Shown here: piece after piece, positions 8,511-17,447 of the stretch
How the letters are laid out: every line of letters begins with the position of its first letter
Numbering within the stretch: position 1 is the stretch's first letter
Notes under the pieces: generated by a model
Told to the model about the DNA's origin: nothing
Database searches by the model: none
The model's input: the letters and a program-made list of their open reading frames with translations, nothing else
Assembly: GCA_963706315.1 (NCBI GenBank)
Contig: CAVPMA010000005.1
Span: forward strand, 124,001-188,000
Direction: 5' to 3'
Source: CALMEC01 sp963706315
GTDB taxonomy: Bacteria > Actinomycetota > Thermoleophilia > Miltoncostaeales > Miltoncostaeaceae
Length of the DNA: 64,000 bases
Made by a program: the position numbers and the translations under genes

Positions 8511-8840
8511 ATGGGATGCGGCTACGTCGGGTCGCTCACGGTTGACCTCCACCTCCCGGAGGCCGGCTCGCTGAAGGACAAGCGCAAGCACATCCAGCGG
8601 GTGAAGGCCGGCCTCGTCAAGCGGTTCAGCTGCGCCGTCGCCGAGGTCGACTACCACGACCGGCACCGGCGCACCCGCCTGACCCTCGCCGTCGTGACCC
8701 GCGAGGCGGGGGAGTGCGACGTGCTGCTCGACGCCGCGTCGCGGTGGCTCCACTGCGACCCCGCGTTCGAGGTACTCGGCGAGTCTCGTGACCTGCACCG
8801 CGTGGACGAGACGACCTCCTTCGCGGTCGGGGGCGCCTAA
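8511..8840 (+). CDS. DUF503 family protein (YlxP-like)
   Basis: This 109-residue DUF503 protein lies between infB and rbfA, its usual place in Firmicutes and Actinobacteria. The N-terminus (VGSLTVDLHLPEAGSLKDKR) and the AEVDYHD and CDVLLDAA segments match the family, which has a ferredoxin-like fold. The biochemical role is unknown. Its neighbours suggest a part in translation or ribosome assembly. It starts 9 nt after the infB stop. Confidence 0.88.
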   Translation: MGCGYVGSLTVDLHLPEAGSLKDKRKHIQRVKAGLVKRFSCAVAEVDYHDRHRRTRLTLAVVTREAGECDVLLDAASRWLHCDPAFEVLGESRDLHRVDETTSFAVGGA

Positions 8841-9039
8841 GTGCTCCACTCCAGGAGTGTCTTCGCGATCCGGCGGCTGCAAATCACCGCCAGATTCCAA
8901 ACGTCTCGAAGTCTGCAAACACCCGGGGGCTCGTCCTCGGTCGGGCCCATATCGTCAGATACGAACCCTCCCTGCGCCCGTGTCCGGCGGGATTCTCGCT
9001 CGCCATGTCAACGAAGCTCTCCTGGAGCGGAGCATTAGG

Positions 9040-9408
9040 ATGGGACAGCCCGGAGGGAGGCTTCGCCGCATCAACGAGGCGCTGCGTGAGGTCATCGCAG
9101 AGGCCCTGCATCGCGATCTGTCGGATCCTCGTCTGGGAATGGTCACGATCACCCAGGTCCGCGCGACCCAGGATCTGAAGGAGGCGAAGGTCTACTGGAC
9201 GGCGCTCGACCCGGCGCGGCGCGAGGCCGCCGGCAAGGCGCTGGAGTCGGCCCGGGGCGTGCTGCAGGGCCGAATCGGGCGGGAGCTGCGGGCCCGCCAG
9301 ACGCCGCAGCTGCAGTTCATCTTCGACACCCATCAGGAGCGCGCGATCGACCTCACGCGACTCATCGACGAGGTGACCGCCGATCTCCCCCCGCGGGAGG
9401 AGCCGTGA
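9040..9408 (+). CDS. rbfA: 30S ribosome-binding factor RbfA
   Basis: RbfA assists maturation of the 16S rRNA 5' end in the 30S subunit. The 122-residue KH-like protein has the family landmarks RRINEALREVIAEAL, DPRLGMVTITQVR and AKVYWTALD, and a C-terminal helix with LQFIFDTHQERAIDLTRLID. I choose ATG 9040 because the homologous region begins there. The same frame runs upstream through unlike sequence. The 199-nt gap from the DUF503 gene may hold a promoter (TATCGT/TACGAA around 8951-8965). The stop overlaps the next GTG (GTGA). Confidence 0.93.
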   Translation: MGQPGGRLRRINEALREVIAEALHRDLSDPRLGMVTITQVRATQDLKEAKVYWTALDPARREAAGKALESARGVLQGRIGRELRARQTPQLQFIFDTHQERAIDLTRLIDEVTADLPPREEP

Positions 9409-10415
9409 CCCCGGTCCCGGTGCGTGAGATCGCTCCCCGGGACGCAAGCGTGGCGGACGTCGCCGCGGAGCTCGCGACCTCCACCGGACCATTTCTCGTC
9501 GCGACCCACCGCAACCCCGACGGCGATGCGATCGGGTCGCTTCTCGCGATGAGCAGGGCCCTGCGCAACGCCGGGCGGGATGTCGTGATGTGGCATCCCG
9601 ACGTGCCCGCGATTCCCGACGAGCTGGCCTTCCTGATGGAGCCCGGCGAGTTCGTGGCCCACGCGCTCCCAGAGGACGCCGGGGAGCGCACGGTCGTGGT
9701 CCTCGACTGCGCCACCGCCGGGCGCCTGAGCGACCATCCGCCCGGCGCCCTGGGGGCGCGGATCATCAACATCGACCATCACCACGACAACGGGCGCTAC
9801 GGCGACCTCAACCTCGTCGACGGCCACGCATCGAGCACCGCCGAGATCGTCCTTGCGCTCATGGACGCGGCCGGGATGCCCCTGGACACCGCGATCGCGC
9901 GCGCCTTGCACGTGGGCCTCGTGACGGACACCGGACGGTTCTCCTACTCCAACGTGACCGGGGAGACGCTGCGCGCCGACGCGCGGCTCGTCGACGCGGG
10001 GGTCGACGTCGCGGACGTCGGCCGGCGGCTGTACGAGAACGTCCCGCTCGCCCAGGTGCGGCTCCTCGGGATCGCCTATTCGCGCGCCCAGGCGCTCCTC
10101 GACGGCCGCCTGATCGTGGCCGTGCTCGATCTGGACGACTTCGCGGCGGCAGGGACCGACGACGCCGACGGGATCGCCGAAGCCCTCCGGGGAGTCCGTG
10201 GAGCCGAGGTCGGCGCCCTCATCCGCCACCTCCACGGCGGGGGCCTGCGCGCATCGCTTCGCGCCGCATCCGAGCGGGTGGACGTCTCCGCGATCGCCCG
10301 TGCCGAAGGCGGAGGCGGCCACCGCGCCGCCGCCGGCCTCACGTCGAGCAGCACGGCTCCGGACTTCATCGCTTGGCTCACCGAATCCGTAGCCGCACAG
10401 CTCGATGCAGCATGA
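9405..10415 (+). CDS. DHH/DHHA1 phosphoesterase (NrnA-type nanoRNase / pAp phosphatase)
   Basis: The family degrades short oligoribonucleotides, cyclic-dinucleotide products or pAp. The 336-residue protein has the DHH domain with THRNPDGDAIGS (~42-53), VVVLDCA (~96), DHHHDN (~123) and TDTGRFSYSN (~172). The C-terminal DHHA1 domain has the substrate-binding GGGGHRAAAG near residue 303. The GTG start overlaps the rbfA stop, and the gene's end overlaps truB. The rbfA-DHH-truB-ribF order is common in Gram-positive bacteria. The exact substrate cannot be told from sequence. Confidence 0.92.
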   Translation: MTPVPVREIAPRDASVADVAAELATSTGPFLVATHRNPDGDAIGSLLAMSRALRNAGRDVVMWHPDVPAIPDELAFLMEPGEFVAHALPEDAGERTVVVLDCATAGRLSDHPPGALGARIINIDHHHDNGRYGDLNLVDGHASSTAEIVLALMDAAGMPLDTAIARALHVGLVTDTGRFSYSNVTGETLRADARLVDAGVDVADVGRRLYENVPLAQVRLLGIAYSRAQALLDGRLIVAVLDLDDFAAAGTDDADGIAEALRGVRGAEVGALIRHLHGGGLRASLRAASERVDVSAIARAEGGGGHRAAAGLTSSSTAPDFIAWLTESVAAQLDAA

Positions 10416-11271
10416 CCTGTCGCCGTTCGGCGTCTGGCTGGTCGACAAGCCCGCCGGCCCGACTTCGCACGACGTGGTCGCCGGCATCCGGCGCCGGCTG
10501 GGCCGCACCGTCAAGGTGGGACACGCAGGCACCCTCGATCCCTTCGCGACCGGCCTGCTGGTCGTCGTCGTGGGCCGCGCGACGCGACTCGTCCCGTACC
10601 TCACCGGCCTCGACAAGACCTACCTCGCGCGGATCCGCCTCGGCGCGACGTCGGCGAGCGGCGACCCCGAAGGGCCGATCGCGATGACGGGCGTCCCCGT
10701 TCCCGGCAGGGCGCAGATCGACGCGGCCGTCGCACGGCTCGTCGGGGCGCAGCGCCAGCGTGTCCCGGCGCTCGCCGCCGTCAAGGTCGCAGGAGAGGCG
10801 CTCTACGCGCGAACCCGGCGTGGCGAGACCGTCGACCTGCCGGAGCGCGAGATCACGATCCACGGCGCGCGCATCGTCGCTGTGGACCCGGCCGAAGCGG
10901 CGGTCGACATCGAGCTCCGGTGCTCCAAGGGGACGTACATCCGCCAGGTGGCCGCTGACCTCGGCGAGGCGCTGGGATGTGGCGCCTACTGCGCCGGGCT
11001 CCGACGCACCGCCGTGGGGCGTCTGCGGATCGAGGATGCGGTCGCCCCCGAGGCGGTGTGCGCGTCGGGTGGAATCGACCCGAGGGTCGCCCTCGCCGAC
11101 ACGCTCGGGATCCGCGAACTGACGGCGGCCGAGGCGATCGACGTTGGCCATGGCCGCCCGGTCGCCGGCGCCGCGGACGGCCCCGTCATGCTCGTCGTCG
11201 GCGACCGCCTCGTCGCGATCGGCGAACCAGGCGACGACGGGACGCTCCGCCCGAGGGTGGTGCTCGCATGA
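10405..11271 (+). CDS. truB: tRNA pseudouridine(55) synthase TruB
   Basis: TruB makes pseudouridine 55 in the T-loop of tRNAs. The 288-residue protein carries motif I (DKPAGPTSHDVV) and the catalytic Asp in GHAGTLDPFATG (near residue 45). It also has the Tyr-containing KTYLARIRLG and the conserved CSKGTYIRQVAADLG region, with a PUA-like tail. The start lies inside the DHH gene (11-nt overlap) and its stop overlaps the ribF ATG, so the three genes are probably translationally coupled. Confidence 0.95.
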   Translation: MQHDLSPFGVWLVDKPAGPTSHDVVAGIRRRLGRTVKVGHAGTLDPFATGLLVVVVGRATRLVPYLTGLDKTYLARIRLGATSASGDPEGPIAMTGVPVPGRAQIDAAVARLVGAQRQRVPALAAVKVAGEALYARTRRGETVDLPEREITIHGARIVAVDPAEAAVDIELRCSKGTYIRQVAADLGEALGCGAYCAGLRRTAVGRLRIEDAVAPEAVCASGGIDPRVALADTLGIRELTAAEAIDVGHGRPVAGAADGPVMLVVGDRLVAIGEPGDDGTLRPRVVLA

Positions 11272-12221
11272 GGCGCTACCGGTCCATCGGCGAGCTCCCA
11301 ATGGGCGCCGGCAGTCGCGCGGTCGCGATCGGCGCGTTCGACGGGGTTCACCTGGGCCATCAGGAGATCATCCGCGGCGCAGTGGACGCCGCCCGGCGGG
11401 GCGCGATGACCTCGATGGTCATCACGTTCGACCCGAACCCGCTCAGCGTTCTCCGTCCCGAGTTCAAGACCACGAGCCTCACCAGCGCGGCGTTCCGCGC
11501 GCGCCTGATCGAGCGTCTCGGAGTCGACGAGCTCCTCGAGATCCCATTCACCAAGGCGTTCTCCCACATTCGCTGGGACCGGTTCTGCGAGCTGCTCTCC
11601 ACGCCGCCGATCGGGGCTCGGACGATCGCCGTGGGACGGAACTTCCGCTTCGGGCACGGAGGTGCGGGCACCGCGGAGATGCTCCAGGACGCCGGCCGCG
11701 CACGGGGAATCGACGTGTCCATCCCCGCCCTGGTGACCAGCGCCGACGGGAAGCCGATCTCCTCCACCCGGATCCGGCGCCTCGTGACCCAGGGCGACGT
11801 CGGCGAGGCCAACGGCCTCCTCGGCCGGGCCCATTGCCTGGAGGGCGTCGTGGCGCACGGCGACGGGCGGGGCGCCGGCCTCGGCGTTCCCACGGCGAAC
11901 ATCGAGGTGTCCGAGCGGGCCGCGATACCGGGGCGCGGGGTCTATGCCGGCCGTGTCCGGGTGGGCGGAGCGGTCTGGGCCGCGGCGATCAACGTCGGGC
12001 TGGCTCCGACGTTCCGCGACGGCGGATCGTTGCGCATCGAGGCGTTCCTCATCGACTTCCCGGAGCGGACGATCTACGGGGAGCCCGCGGGGGTCGCATT
12101 CCTCGAGCGCATCCGCGGCGAGCAGCGCTTCCCCTCGGCGGAGCACCTGGTCGCACAGATCCGGCGCGACGTGGCCAGAACACGCGAGATCGCAGCGGGT
12201 GCCGGCGACCCCCTCTGCTAG
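11268..12221 (+). CDS. ribF: bifunctional riboflavin kinase / FAD synthetase
   Basis: RibF converts riboflavin to FMN and then FAD. The N-terminal nucleotidyltransferase domain has GAFDGVHLGHQ (~22-32), FDPNP (~53) and ISSTRIRRL (~167). The C-terminal riboflavin kinase domain has GVPTANI (~208) and GVYAGRV. At 317 residues it is of normal length. The ATG overlaps the truB stop as ATGA. The likely rpsO promoter overlaps the ribF stop codon. Confidence 0.95.
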   Translation: MRRYRSIGELPMGAGSRAVAIGAFDGVHLGHQEIIRGAVDAARRGAMTSMVITFDPNPLSVLRPEFKTTSLTSAAFRARLIERLGVDELLEIPFTKAFSHIRWDRFCELLSTPPIGARTIAVGRNFRFGHGGAGTAEMLQDAGRARGIDVSIPALVTSADGKPISSTRIRRLVTQGDVGEANGLLGRAHCLEGVVAHGDGRGAGLGVPTANIEVSERAAIPGRGVYAGRVRVGGAVWAAAINVGLAPTFRDGGSLRIEAFLIDFPERTIYGEPAGVAFLERIRGEQRFPSAEHLVAQIRRDVARTREIAAGAGDPLC

Positions 12222-12224
12222 ACT
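12219..12224 (+). promoter_or_regulatory. -10 element TAGACT upstream of rpsO
   Basis: TAGACT overlaps the TAG stop of ribF and would start a transcript with a leader of about 170 nt before rpsO. No clear -35 was identified. Confidence 0.5.
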
Positions 12225-12229
12225 CGGAT

Positions 12230-12404
12230 CGAAGCTGGGATCTCCGCACTCACACGAAACGTCTCGGTCTTCCGCGGCATCTCGCGGCGGAAAGCGGGTG
12301 GTCGGGTCCAGACGGGCCACGGGTGGACAGAGCATCCTGCGAAATGTTGTCGACCCGGTGCGGGGGACCTTCCTGCTGCGCCGCGGCCGTGGACTGGAGA
12401 GCGA
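12230..12404 (+). promoter_or_regulatory. long 5' leader of rpsO, candidate S15 autoregulatory region
   Basis: About 175 nt lie between the probable transcription start and the rpsO ATG, with no coding sequence recognised. TTCCGC (12270-12275) and GCGGAA (12287-12292) form a stem with GC-rich inner pairing. A good ribosome binding site (GGAG) precedes the ATG. S15 represses its own mRNA through structured leaders in several phyla, but no known S15 leader class was matched here. Confidence 0.35.
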
Positions 12405-12671
12405 ATGCTGACGAAGGAGACGAAGGCGGGCGTCATCGCGGCGCACCGCCGGCATGACACGGACACGGGCTCGCCACAGGTACAGGTGGCGATCCTCACC
12501 GAGCGGATCAACTCGCTCACGGATCACCTCAAGACGCACAACCACGACCATCACTCCAGGCGAGGTCTGCTGATGATGGTCGGTCAGCGTCGCCGACTGC
12601 TGAACTACCTGCAGCGCACGGACCTCGAGGGGTACCGCGCGCTCATCGAGCAGCTCGGCCTGCGCAGGTGA
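12405..12671 (+). CDS. rpsO: 30S ribosomal protein S15
   Basis: S15 is a primary 16S rRNA-binding protein of the 30S platform. The 88-residue sequence has the canonical motifs DTGSPQVQVAILTERI, HHSRRGLLMMVGQRRRLLNYL and a C-terminal LIEQLGLRR. ATG 12405 follows GGAGAGCGA. As in E. coli it sits directly ahead of pnp, separated here by 135 nt that hold a strong hairpin. Confidence 0.98.
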   Translation: MLTKETKAGVIAAHRRHDTDTGSPQVQVAILTERINSLTDHLKTHNHDHHSRRGLLMMVGQRRRLLNYLQRTDLEGYRALIEQLGLRR

Positions 12672-12678
12672 CGGACCG

Positions 12679-12715
12679 CGAGACGTTCGACGTGGTGCGC
12701 CGCACCACCGTCTCG
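12679..12715 (+). promoter_or_regulatory. strong hairpin in the rpsO-pnp gap / pnp leader
   Basis: The outer stem CGAGACG (12679-12685) pairs with CGTCTCG (12709-12715). The inner stem GTGGTGC (12692-12698) pairs with GCACCAC (12702-12708) around a 3-nt loop. No T-run follows, so it is not a simple intrinsic terminator. By analogy with E. coli it could be an RNase-processed element in pnp control, which is an inference. Confidence 0.55.
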
Positions 12716-12806
12716 GCAGGTTCGAAGGACGACACGCGCTCGGCCATGGGGGCCGGCGAATTGGAACGCGCCCGGCCAGGTGGCTGAGGCGGGACAGGGG
12801 AACGGA

Positions 12807-14987
12807 ATGGCAGTGGAGGTAGTGACCGCAGAGATCGGCGAGCTTGCGATCTCATTCGAGACCGGTCGACTCGCGAAGCAGGCGAGCGGAGCGGTCGTCG
12901 TCCGGGCGGGGGACAGCATGGTGCTCGTCACCGCCGTCGGACTCAGCGATGCACGTGAGGGCGTGGACTTCTTCCCCCTCACCGTCGACGTCGAGGAGCG
13001 CATGTACGCTGCCGGAAAGATCCCCGGCGGCTTCATCAAGCGCGAGAGCCGTCCAAGCGACCGGGCGACGCTCACCGCGCGCATGACCGACCGCCCGATC
13101 CGGCCCCTGTGGCCGAAGGGCTACCGAAACGAGACCCAGGTCGTCGCGACCGTGCTGTCGACCGACCAGGTCAACGCGTTCGACATCCTCTGCATCAACG
13201 GGGCATCCGCGGCGCTCATGATCTCCGACCTGCCCTTCCAGGGGCCGATCGGAGCGGTGCGCATCGGCCTGATCGACGACGAGTTCGTCATCAACCCGAC
13301 GCTCCAGGAGATGGACGAATCCGACCTGGACCTGATCGTCGCGGGCAGCGCCGACGCCATCTCGATGGTCGAGTCCGGCGCGAAGGAGGTCGACGAGGAG
13401 ACGATCCTCGAGGCGCTCGCGATCGCCCACGACGAGATCAAGAAGCTCTGCGCCGCCCAGGAGGAGCTTCGCACGAAGGCCGGCAAGGAGAAGTGGGAGG
13501 TCGAGCCCGTCACGGTCGACCCCGACCTACTCGCGAAGGTCGAGACCGCCGGCCGCGCGGCGCTCGAGGAGGCGACGCTCGAGCAGCGCAAGCTGGAGCG
13601 ACGTGACAAGGTGAGCGCCGCGAAGGCCGACGTCTCGGCGACGGTCCTGGGCGACGAGCCCACGGCGGAGGAGAAGGCCGCGTTCGGACGCGCCTTCGAC
13701 GCCCTGCAGAAGTCGATCATCCGCAAGCGGATCGCGGTCGACAAGCACCGCCCCGACGGACGTGACTCGAGCGAGATCCGTCCGATCAGCTGCGAGACGA
13801 CGGTCGCCCCGCGCGTCCACGGCTCCGGCCTGTTCACCCGCGGTGAGACCCAGGTGATGACCCTGCTGGCCCTGGGCACGCTCAAGGACGCGCAGCGGAT
13901 CGACGGCATCGGCATCGAGACGTCCAAGCGCTACATCCACCACTACAACTTCCCGCCGTTCAGCGTCGGTGAGACCGGCTTCATGCGCGGCCCCAAGCGT
14001 CGCGACATCGGCCACGGCGCGCTCGCCGAGCGGGCGCTCCTGCCGATGATCCCGCCGGAGGACGAGTTCCCCTACACGCTGCGGCTGGTCAGCGAGACGC
14101 TCGAGAGCAACGGCTCCTCTTCGATGGCGTCCGTCTGCGGCTCGACCCTCGCGCTGCTCGACGCGGGCGTCAAGATCACCCGCCCGGTTGCGGGTATCGC
14201 GATGGGCCTCATCAAGGAGGGTGACGACTACATCATCCTCAGCGACATCCAGGGCGACGAGGACCACCTCGGCGACATGGACTTCAAGATCGCCGGGACC
14301 TCGGAGGGCATCACCGCCCTGCAGATGGACATCAAGATCCAGGGCGTCACGTTCGACATCCTTCGCGACGCGCTCGCCCAGGCGAAGGCCGGGCGCGAGC
14401 ACATCCTGGGGATCATGAACGAGCACATCTCGACGCCCCGCGAGGAGCTGTCGCCGTGGGCGCCGCGGATCTCCACAATCAGGATCGACCCGGAGAAGAT
14501 CGGCGCTGTCATCGGCAAGGGCGGCGAGACGATTCGGGGCCTGGAGGCCGACTACGACGTCGAGATCTCCATCGAGGACGACGGGACGGTCAACGTCTAT
14601 GGCGTCGAAGGGCAGAAGGCCGACGACTGCGTCGAGCAGATCCGCCGCATGACGAAGGACGTCGAGGTGGGGGACACCTACACGGGTGCCAAGGTCGTCA
14701 AGACCACCGCATTCGGCGCGTTCGTCGAGCTTACGAAGGGCGTCGACGGGCTCCTGCACATCTCGAACCTGTCCAAGGGGCGCGTCGAGAAGGTGGAGGA
14801 CGTCATCAACCGCGGCGACACCGTCGACGTGACGGTCGTGGAGGTCGACAAGGCCCGCGGTCGGATCGGCCTGCGGATCGTCGGGATGGAAGACGCCGAC
14901 AACGGAGCGAGCGCCAACGGCGACGGGGACGGCGAGCCGCGCCGCCGCCGCCGTCGGGTCAGCGCCAGCGACGTCGCGGGGGAATGA
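12807..14987 (+). CDS. pnp: polyribonucleotide nucleotidyltransferase (PNPase)
   Basis: PNPase degrades RNA 3' to 5' with phosphate and acts in mRNA turnover. The 726-residue protein has two RNase PH domains separated by a helical domain, then KH and S1. Visible landmarks are MTDRPIRPLWPKGYRNETQV (~95-114), the second-core motifs SGLFTRGETQV and ESNGSSSMASVCG, KH with IGAVIGKGGETIRGL (~568), and S1 with GAFVELTKGVDGLLHIS (~639). The start is ATG 12807 behind GGGGAACGGA, and a GTG at 12780 lacks such a site. Its stop overlaps the peptidase ATG. Confidence 0.97.
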   Translation: MAVEVVTAEIGELAISFETGRLAKQASGAVVVRAGDSMVLVTAVGLSDAREGVDFFPLTVDVEERMYAAGKIPGGFIKRESRPSDRATLTARMTDRPIRPLWPKGYRNETQVVATVLSTDQVNAFDILCINGASAALMISDLPFQGPIGAVRIGLIDDEFVINPTLQEMDESDLDLIVAGSADAISMVESGAKEVDEETILEALAIAHDEIKKLCAAQEELRTKAGKEKWEVEPVTVDPDLLAKVETAGRAALEEATLEQRKLERRDKVSAAKADVSATVLGDEPTAEEKAAFGRAFDALQKSIIRKRIAVDKHRPDGRDSSEIRPISCETTVAPRVHGSGLFTRGETQVMTLLALGTLKDAQRIDGIGIETSKRYIHHYNFPPFSVGETGFMRGPKRRDIGHGALAERALLPMIPPEDEFPYTLRLVSETLESNGSSSMASVCGSTLALLDAGVKITRPVAGIAMGLIKEGDDYIILSDIQGDEDHLGDMDFKIAGTSEGITALQMDIKIQGVTFDILRDALAQAKAGREHILGIMNEHISTPREELSPWAPRISTIRIDPEKIGAVIGKGGETIRGLEADYDVEISIEDDGTVNVYGVEGQKADDCVEQIRRMTKDVEVGDTYTGAKVVKTTAFGAFVELTKGVDGLLHISNLSKGRVEKVEDVINRGDTVDVTVVEVDKARGRIGLRIVGMEDADNGASANGDGDGEPRRRRRRVSASDVAGE

Positions 14988-16264
14988 CCGAGCCGCCGCT
15001 CACCACCACCGCCGGGGGGCTCCGGGTGATCTCGGAGCCTCTCGCCGGCGTGCGCTCGGTGGCCCTCGGCATCTGGGTCGGGGTCGGATCCCGGTTCGAG
15101 CTGGCCGAGGAGGCCGGCATCTCGCACTTCATCGAGCATCTCCTGTTCAAGGGCACGCCGGAATACTCGGCCCGGCGGATCGCCGAGCTCTTCGACGGCC
15201 TCGGCGGCGAGCTCAACGCCGCCACCGGACGGGACTACACGGTCTTCTACACCCGCATCCTCGACACGCATCTGGACGAGGCGGTGCCGGTGCTCACCGA
15301 CATGCTCCAGCGCCCCGGGTTCTTCGACCTCGACCAGGAACGTGAGGTCGTGCTCGAGGAGATCGCCATGTACGAGGACGACCCCCAGGACAAGGTGCAC
15401 GACCTCGTCGGGTCGGCGGTGTTCCCCGGGCAGCCGCTCGGACGCCCGGTCATCGGCACCGAGCAGGTCATCGGGCGGGTCGGCGAGGACGACGTCCGCG
15501 GCTACTTCGGGCGACACTACACGGCCCCGAACATGGTCCTCGCAGCGGCCGGCAACATCACCCACGAGCGGCTCGTGGAGATCGGTGAGGAGCTCCTCGC
15601 CGGCGTCCCCGCCACGTCGCCGCCGCAGGTGTTCGAGCAAGCGTCGCCCGGTGCGCAGACGCTCGTCATCTGCGAGAAGCCGACCGAGCAGTACCATCTC
15701 GCCCTCGGCGGCCCGGGATTGTCGCGCAACGACCCGCGGCGCCACGCCCAGTCGGTGCTCGACACGATCCTGGGCGGCTCGATGAGCAGCCGCCTCTTCC
15801 AGGAGATCCGTGAGAAGCGCGGCCTCGCCTATTCGGTGGGCTCGTACTCGGTCGGGTACGCCGACGCCGGCCAGGTCGGCCTGTTCCTGGGGACGCGCGA
15901 GGAGAATCTGGGGACGGCCTGCGCCGTGATCGGAACCGAGCTGCGGCGCCTCGCCGCCGAGGCGGTCCCCGATGACGAGCTTCGCCGCGCCAAGGAGCAC
16001 CTCAAGGGCCGACTCGTCCTGTCGCTCGAGAGCCCCGCGATGCGCATGAACCGCATCGGCAAGGCCACCGTCACCGGCGCCGAGCTGCTCCAGATCGACG
16101 AGATCATCGACCGCATCGACGCGGTCACCTCACAGGACGTGCAGGAGCTGGCCGGCGAGTTCTGGCAACCCGACGCCCTGTCGCTCGCCGCCATCGGTCC
16201 CGATCCCGATTCGGTGCGACGGGCCGTCGTCGGGCTCACGCCCTCGCTCGCCGAGGCTGCCTGA
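14984..16264 (+). CDS. M16 family zinc metallopeptidase (insulinase/processing-peptidase type)
   Basis: This 426-residue peptidase has the inverted zinc motif HFIEH (H48, E51, H52) and the downstream ligand Glu in the EREVVLEEIAMYEDDP region (~residue 128). The C-terminal half holds the RLFQEIREKRGLAYSVGSY signature of the inactive second M16 domain. No signal peptide is seen, so it is cytosolic. Its position after pnp and before dapB is widespread in Gram-positive genomes. The physiological substrate is unknown. ATGA overlap couples it to pnp. Confidence 0.93.
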   Translation: MTEPPLTTTAGGLRVISEPLAGVRSVALGIWVGVGSRFELAEEAGISHFIEHLLFKGTPEYSARRIAELFDGLGGELNAATGRDYTVFYTRILDTHLDEAVPVLTDMLQRPGFFDLDQEREVVLEEIAMYEDDPQDKVHDLVGSAVFPGQPLGRPVIGTEQVIGRVGEDDVRGYFGRHYTAPNMVLAAAGNITHERLVEIGEELLAGVPATSPPQVFEQASPGAQTLVICEKPTEQYHLALGGPGLSRNDPRRHAQSVLDTILGGSMSSRLFQEIREKRGLAYSVGSYSVGYADAGQVGLFLGTREENLGTACAVIGTELRRLAAEAVPDDELRRAKEHLKGRLVLSLESPAMRMNRIGKATVTGAELLQIDEIIDRIDAVTSQDVQELAGEFWQPDALSLAAIGPDPDSVRRAVVGLTPSLAEAA

Positions 16265-16302
16265 CGCTGGAGCCGCAGGCCGCCGCATCCAGTGGTTTTG
16301 GC

Positions 16303-16308
16303 TACGCT
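16303..16308 (+). promoter_or_regulatory. -10 element TACGCT, leaderless-type promoter for dapB
   Basis: TACGCT ends 6 nt before the GTG at 16315. No ribosome binding site is present. Confidence 0.6.
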
Positions 16309-16314
16309 GCACGG

Positions 16315-17001
16315 GTGCATCGGGTACTGGTCGTCGGCGCCGCCGGCAGGATGGGACAGGCCGTGGTGGCGGCGGTGGGCGGCGCAGCCGACATGCAGCT
16401 CGCCGCGCGGGTCGACCCTGCGCTCGACGCCGGCGAGGGGTTCGCGGACGTGCCGTCCGCGCTCGCGGCGACGAAGGTCGACGTCGCGGTGGACTTCACC
16501 CAGCCGGACGTCGGCTTCGCCAACGCGTGCGCCTGCCTCGATGCCGGCGTCCACGTCGTGATGGGCACCACCGGGCTCGGGCAGGACGAGATCGCCGAGA
16601 TCCGGCGCCGCGCCGAGGGCGGGGCGGCGAATTGCCTGATCGCGCCCAACTTCGCGATCGGCGCGGTGCTCATGATGCGGTTCGCCGCGGAGGCATCTCG
16701 TCACATGCCGAAAGCCGAAATCGTGGAGCTTCACCATGACGGGAAGCTCGACGCCCCCAGCGGCACCGCCGTGCGCACCGCGAGCCTCATGGAGGGTGAC
16801 GTCCCGATCCACTCGGTGCGGCTCCCGGGCCTCGTCGCCCACCAGGAGGTCATCCTCGGCGGCCTCGGGGAGACCCTTACGATCCGCCACGACTCGCTGT
16901 CGCGCGAGAGCTTCATGCCGGGCGTCCTCCAGGCGGTCAGGGCGGTCGGGGCGCATCCCGGCCTGACGCTGGGCCTGGAGCCGGTCCTGTTCGGGCCGTA
17001 A
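16315..17001 (+). CDS. dapB: 4-hydroxy-tetrahydrodipicolinate reductase
   Basis: DapB reduces the DapA product to tetrahydrodipicolinate in the lysine/meso-DAP pathway. The 228-residue enzyme has the Rossmann motif VVGAAGRMGQAV (~5-16), VDFTQPD (~60), GTTGL, NFAIGAVLM, and the catalytic and substrate segment ELHHDGKLDAPSGTA (~141-155). It is shorter than the ~270-residue proteobacterial form, as in other Gram-positives. The leaderless-type promoter directly abuts the GTG start, so dapB can be expressed independently of the pnp operon. Confidence 0.96.
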   Translation: MHRVLVVGAAGRMGQAVVAAVGGAADMQLAARVDPALDAGEGFADVPSALAATKVDVAVDFTQPDVGFANACACLDAGVHVVMGTTGLGQDEIAEIRRRAEGGAANCLIAPNFAIGAVLMMRFAAEASRHMPKAEIVELHHDGKLDAPSGTAVRTASLMEGDVPIHSVRLPGLVAHQEVILGGLGETLTIRHDSLSRESFMPGVLQAVRAVGAHPGLTLGLEPVLFGP

Positions 17002-17029
17002 CGGCCAGACACCACGAAGGAGGGACACC

Positions 17030-17443
17030 ATGAGCGATGAGTACGTCAAGGTCGCGACCGACGACGTCGAGGAGCGCGAGCGGCGCGGGGGAGGGGCGGC
17101 GTCACGCGACATCTCCGGGGCACTCGGAGCCGAGCACCTCACCCTGCGGTGCTGGCGCTACGCGCCCGGCCAGGCGATGGCCTACCACCGCCACAAGACC
17201 CAGGAGGAGTTCTACCGGCTCGTGTCCGGCGGCCCGCAGCATGTCCAGATCGGCAAGGAGCTCATCGAGGTGAACGATGGTGACTGGCTCCGCATTCCCA
17301 AGGACACCACCCGGCGGATCATGAACAACTCCACCGACCGCGAGGCCATCTGGATCACGATCGGCTGCCCGCCCGGTGAGGGGATCATGGACGGCATCCG
17401 CATCGACCCCGAGACGGGCCAGGAGATCCCCCGTACCGGCTGA
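17030..17443 (+). CDS. cupin-domain protein
   Basis: This 137-residue protein is a single conserved cupin barrel. Motif 1 includes MAYHRHKTQEEFYRLVSG (His51, His53, Glu58 approx.) and motif 2 includes GDWLRIPKDTTRRI. This pattern usually binds a divalent metal. A good GAAGGAGGG site precedes ATG 17030. It sits between dapB and an LssY_C-like gene. The substrate, and whether it is an enzyme or a small-molecule sensor, cannot be told. Confidence 0.8.
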   Translation: MSDEYVKVATDDVEERERRGGGAASRDISGALGAEHLTLRCWRYAPGQAMAYHRHKTQEEFYRLVSGGPQHVQIGKELIEVNDGDWLRIPKDTTRRIMNNSTDREAIWITIGCPPGEGIMDGIRIDPETGQEIPRTG

Positions 17444-17447
17444 TCGA

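Noticed and set aside
12780..12806. GTG start for pnp nine codons upstream
   Set aside because: ATG 12807 has the ribosome site and matches the usual N-terminus.
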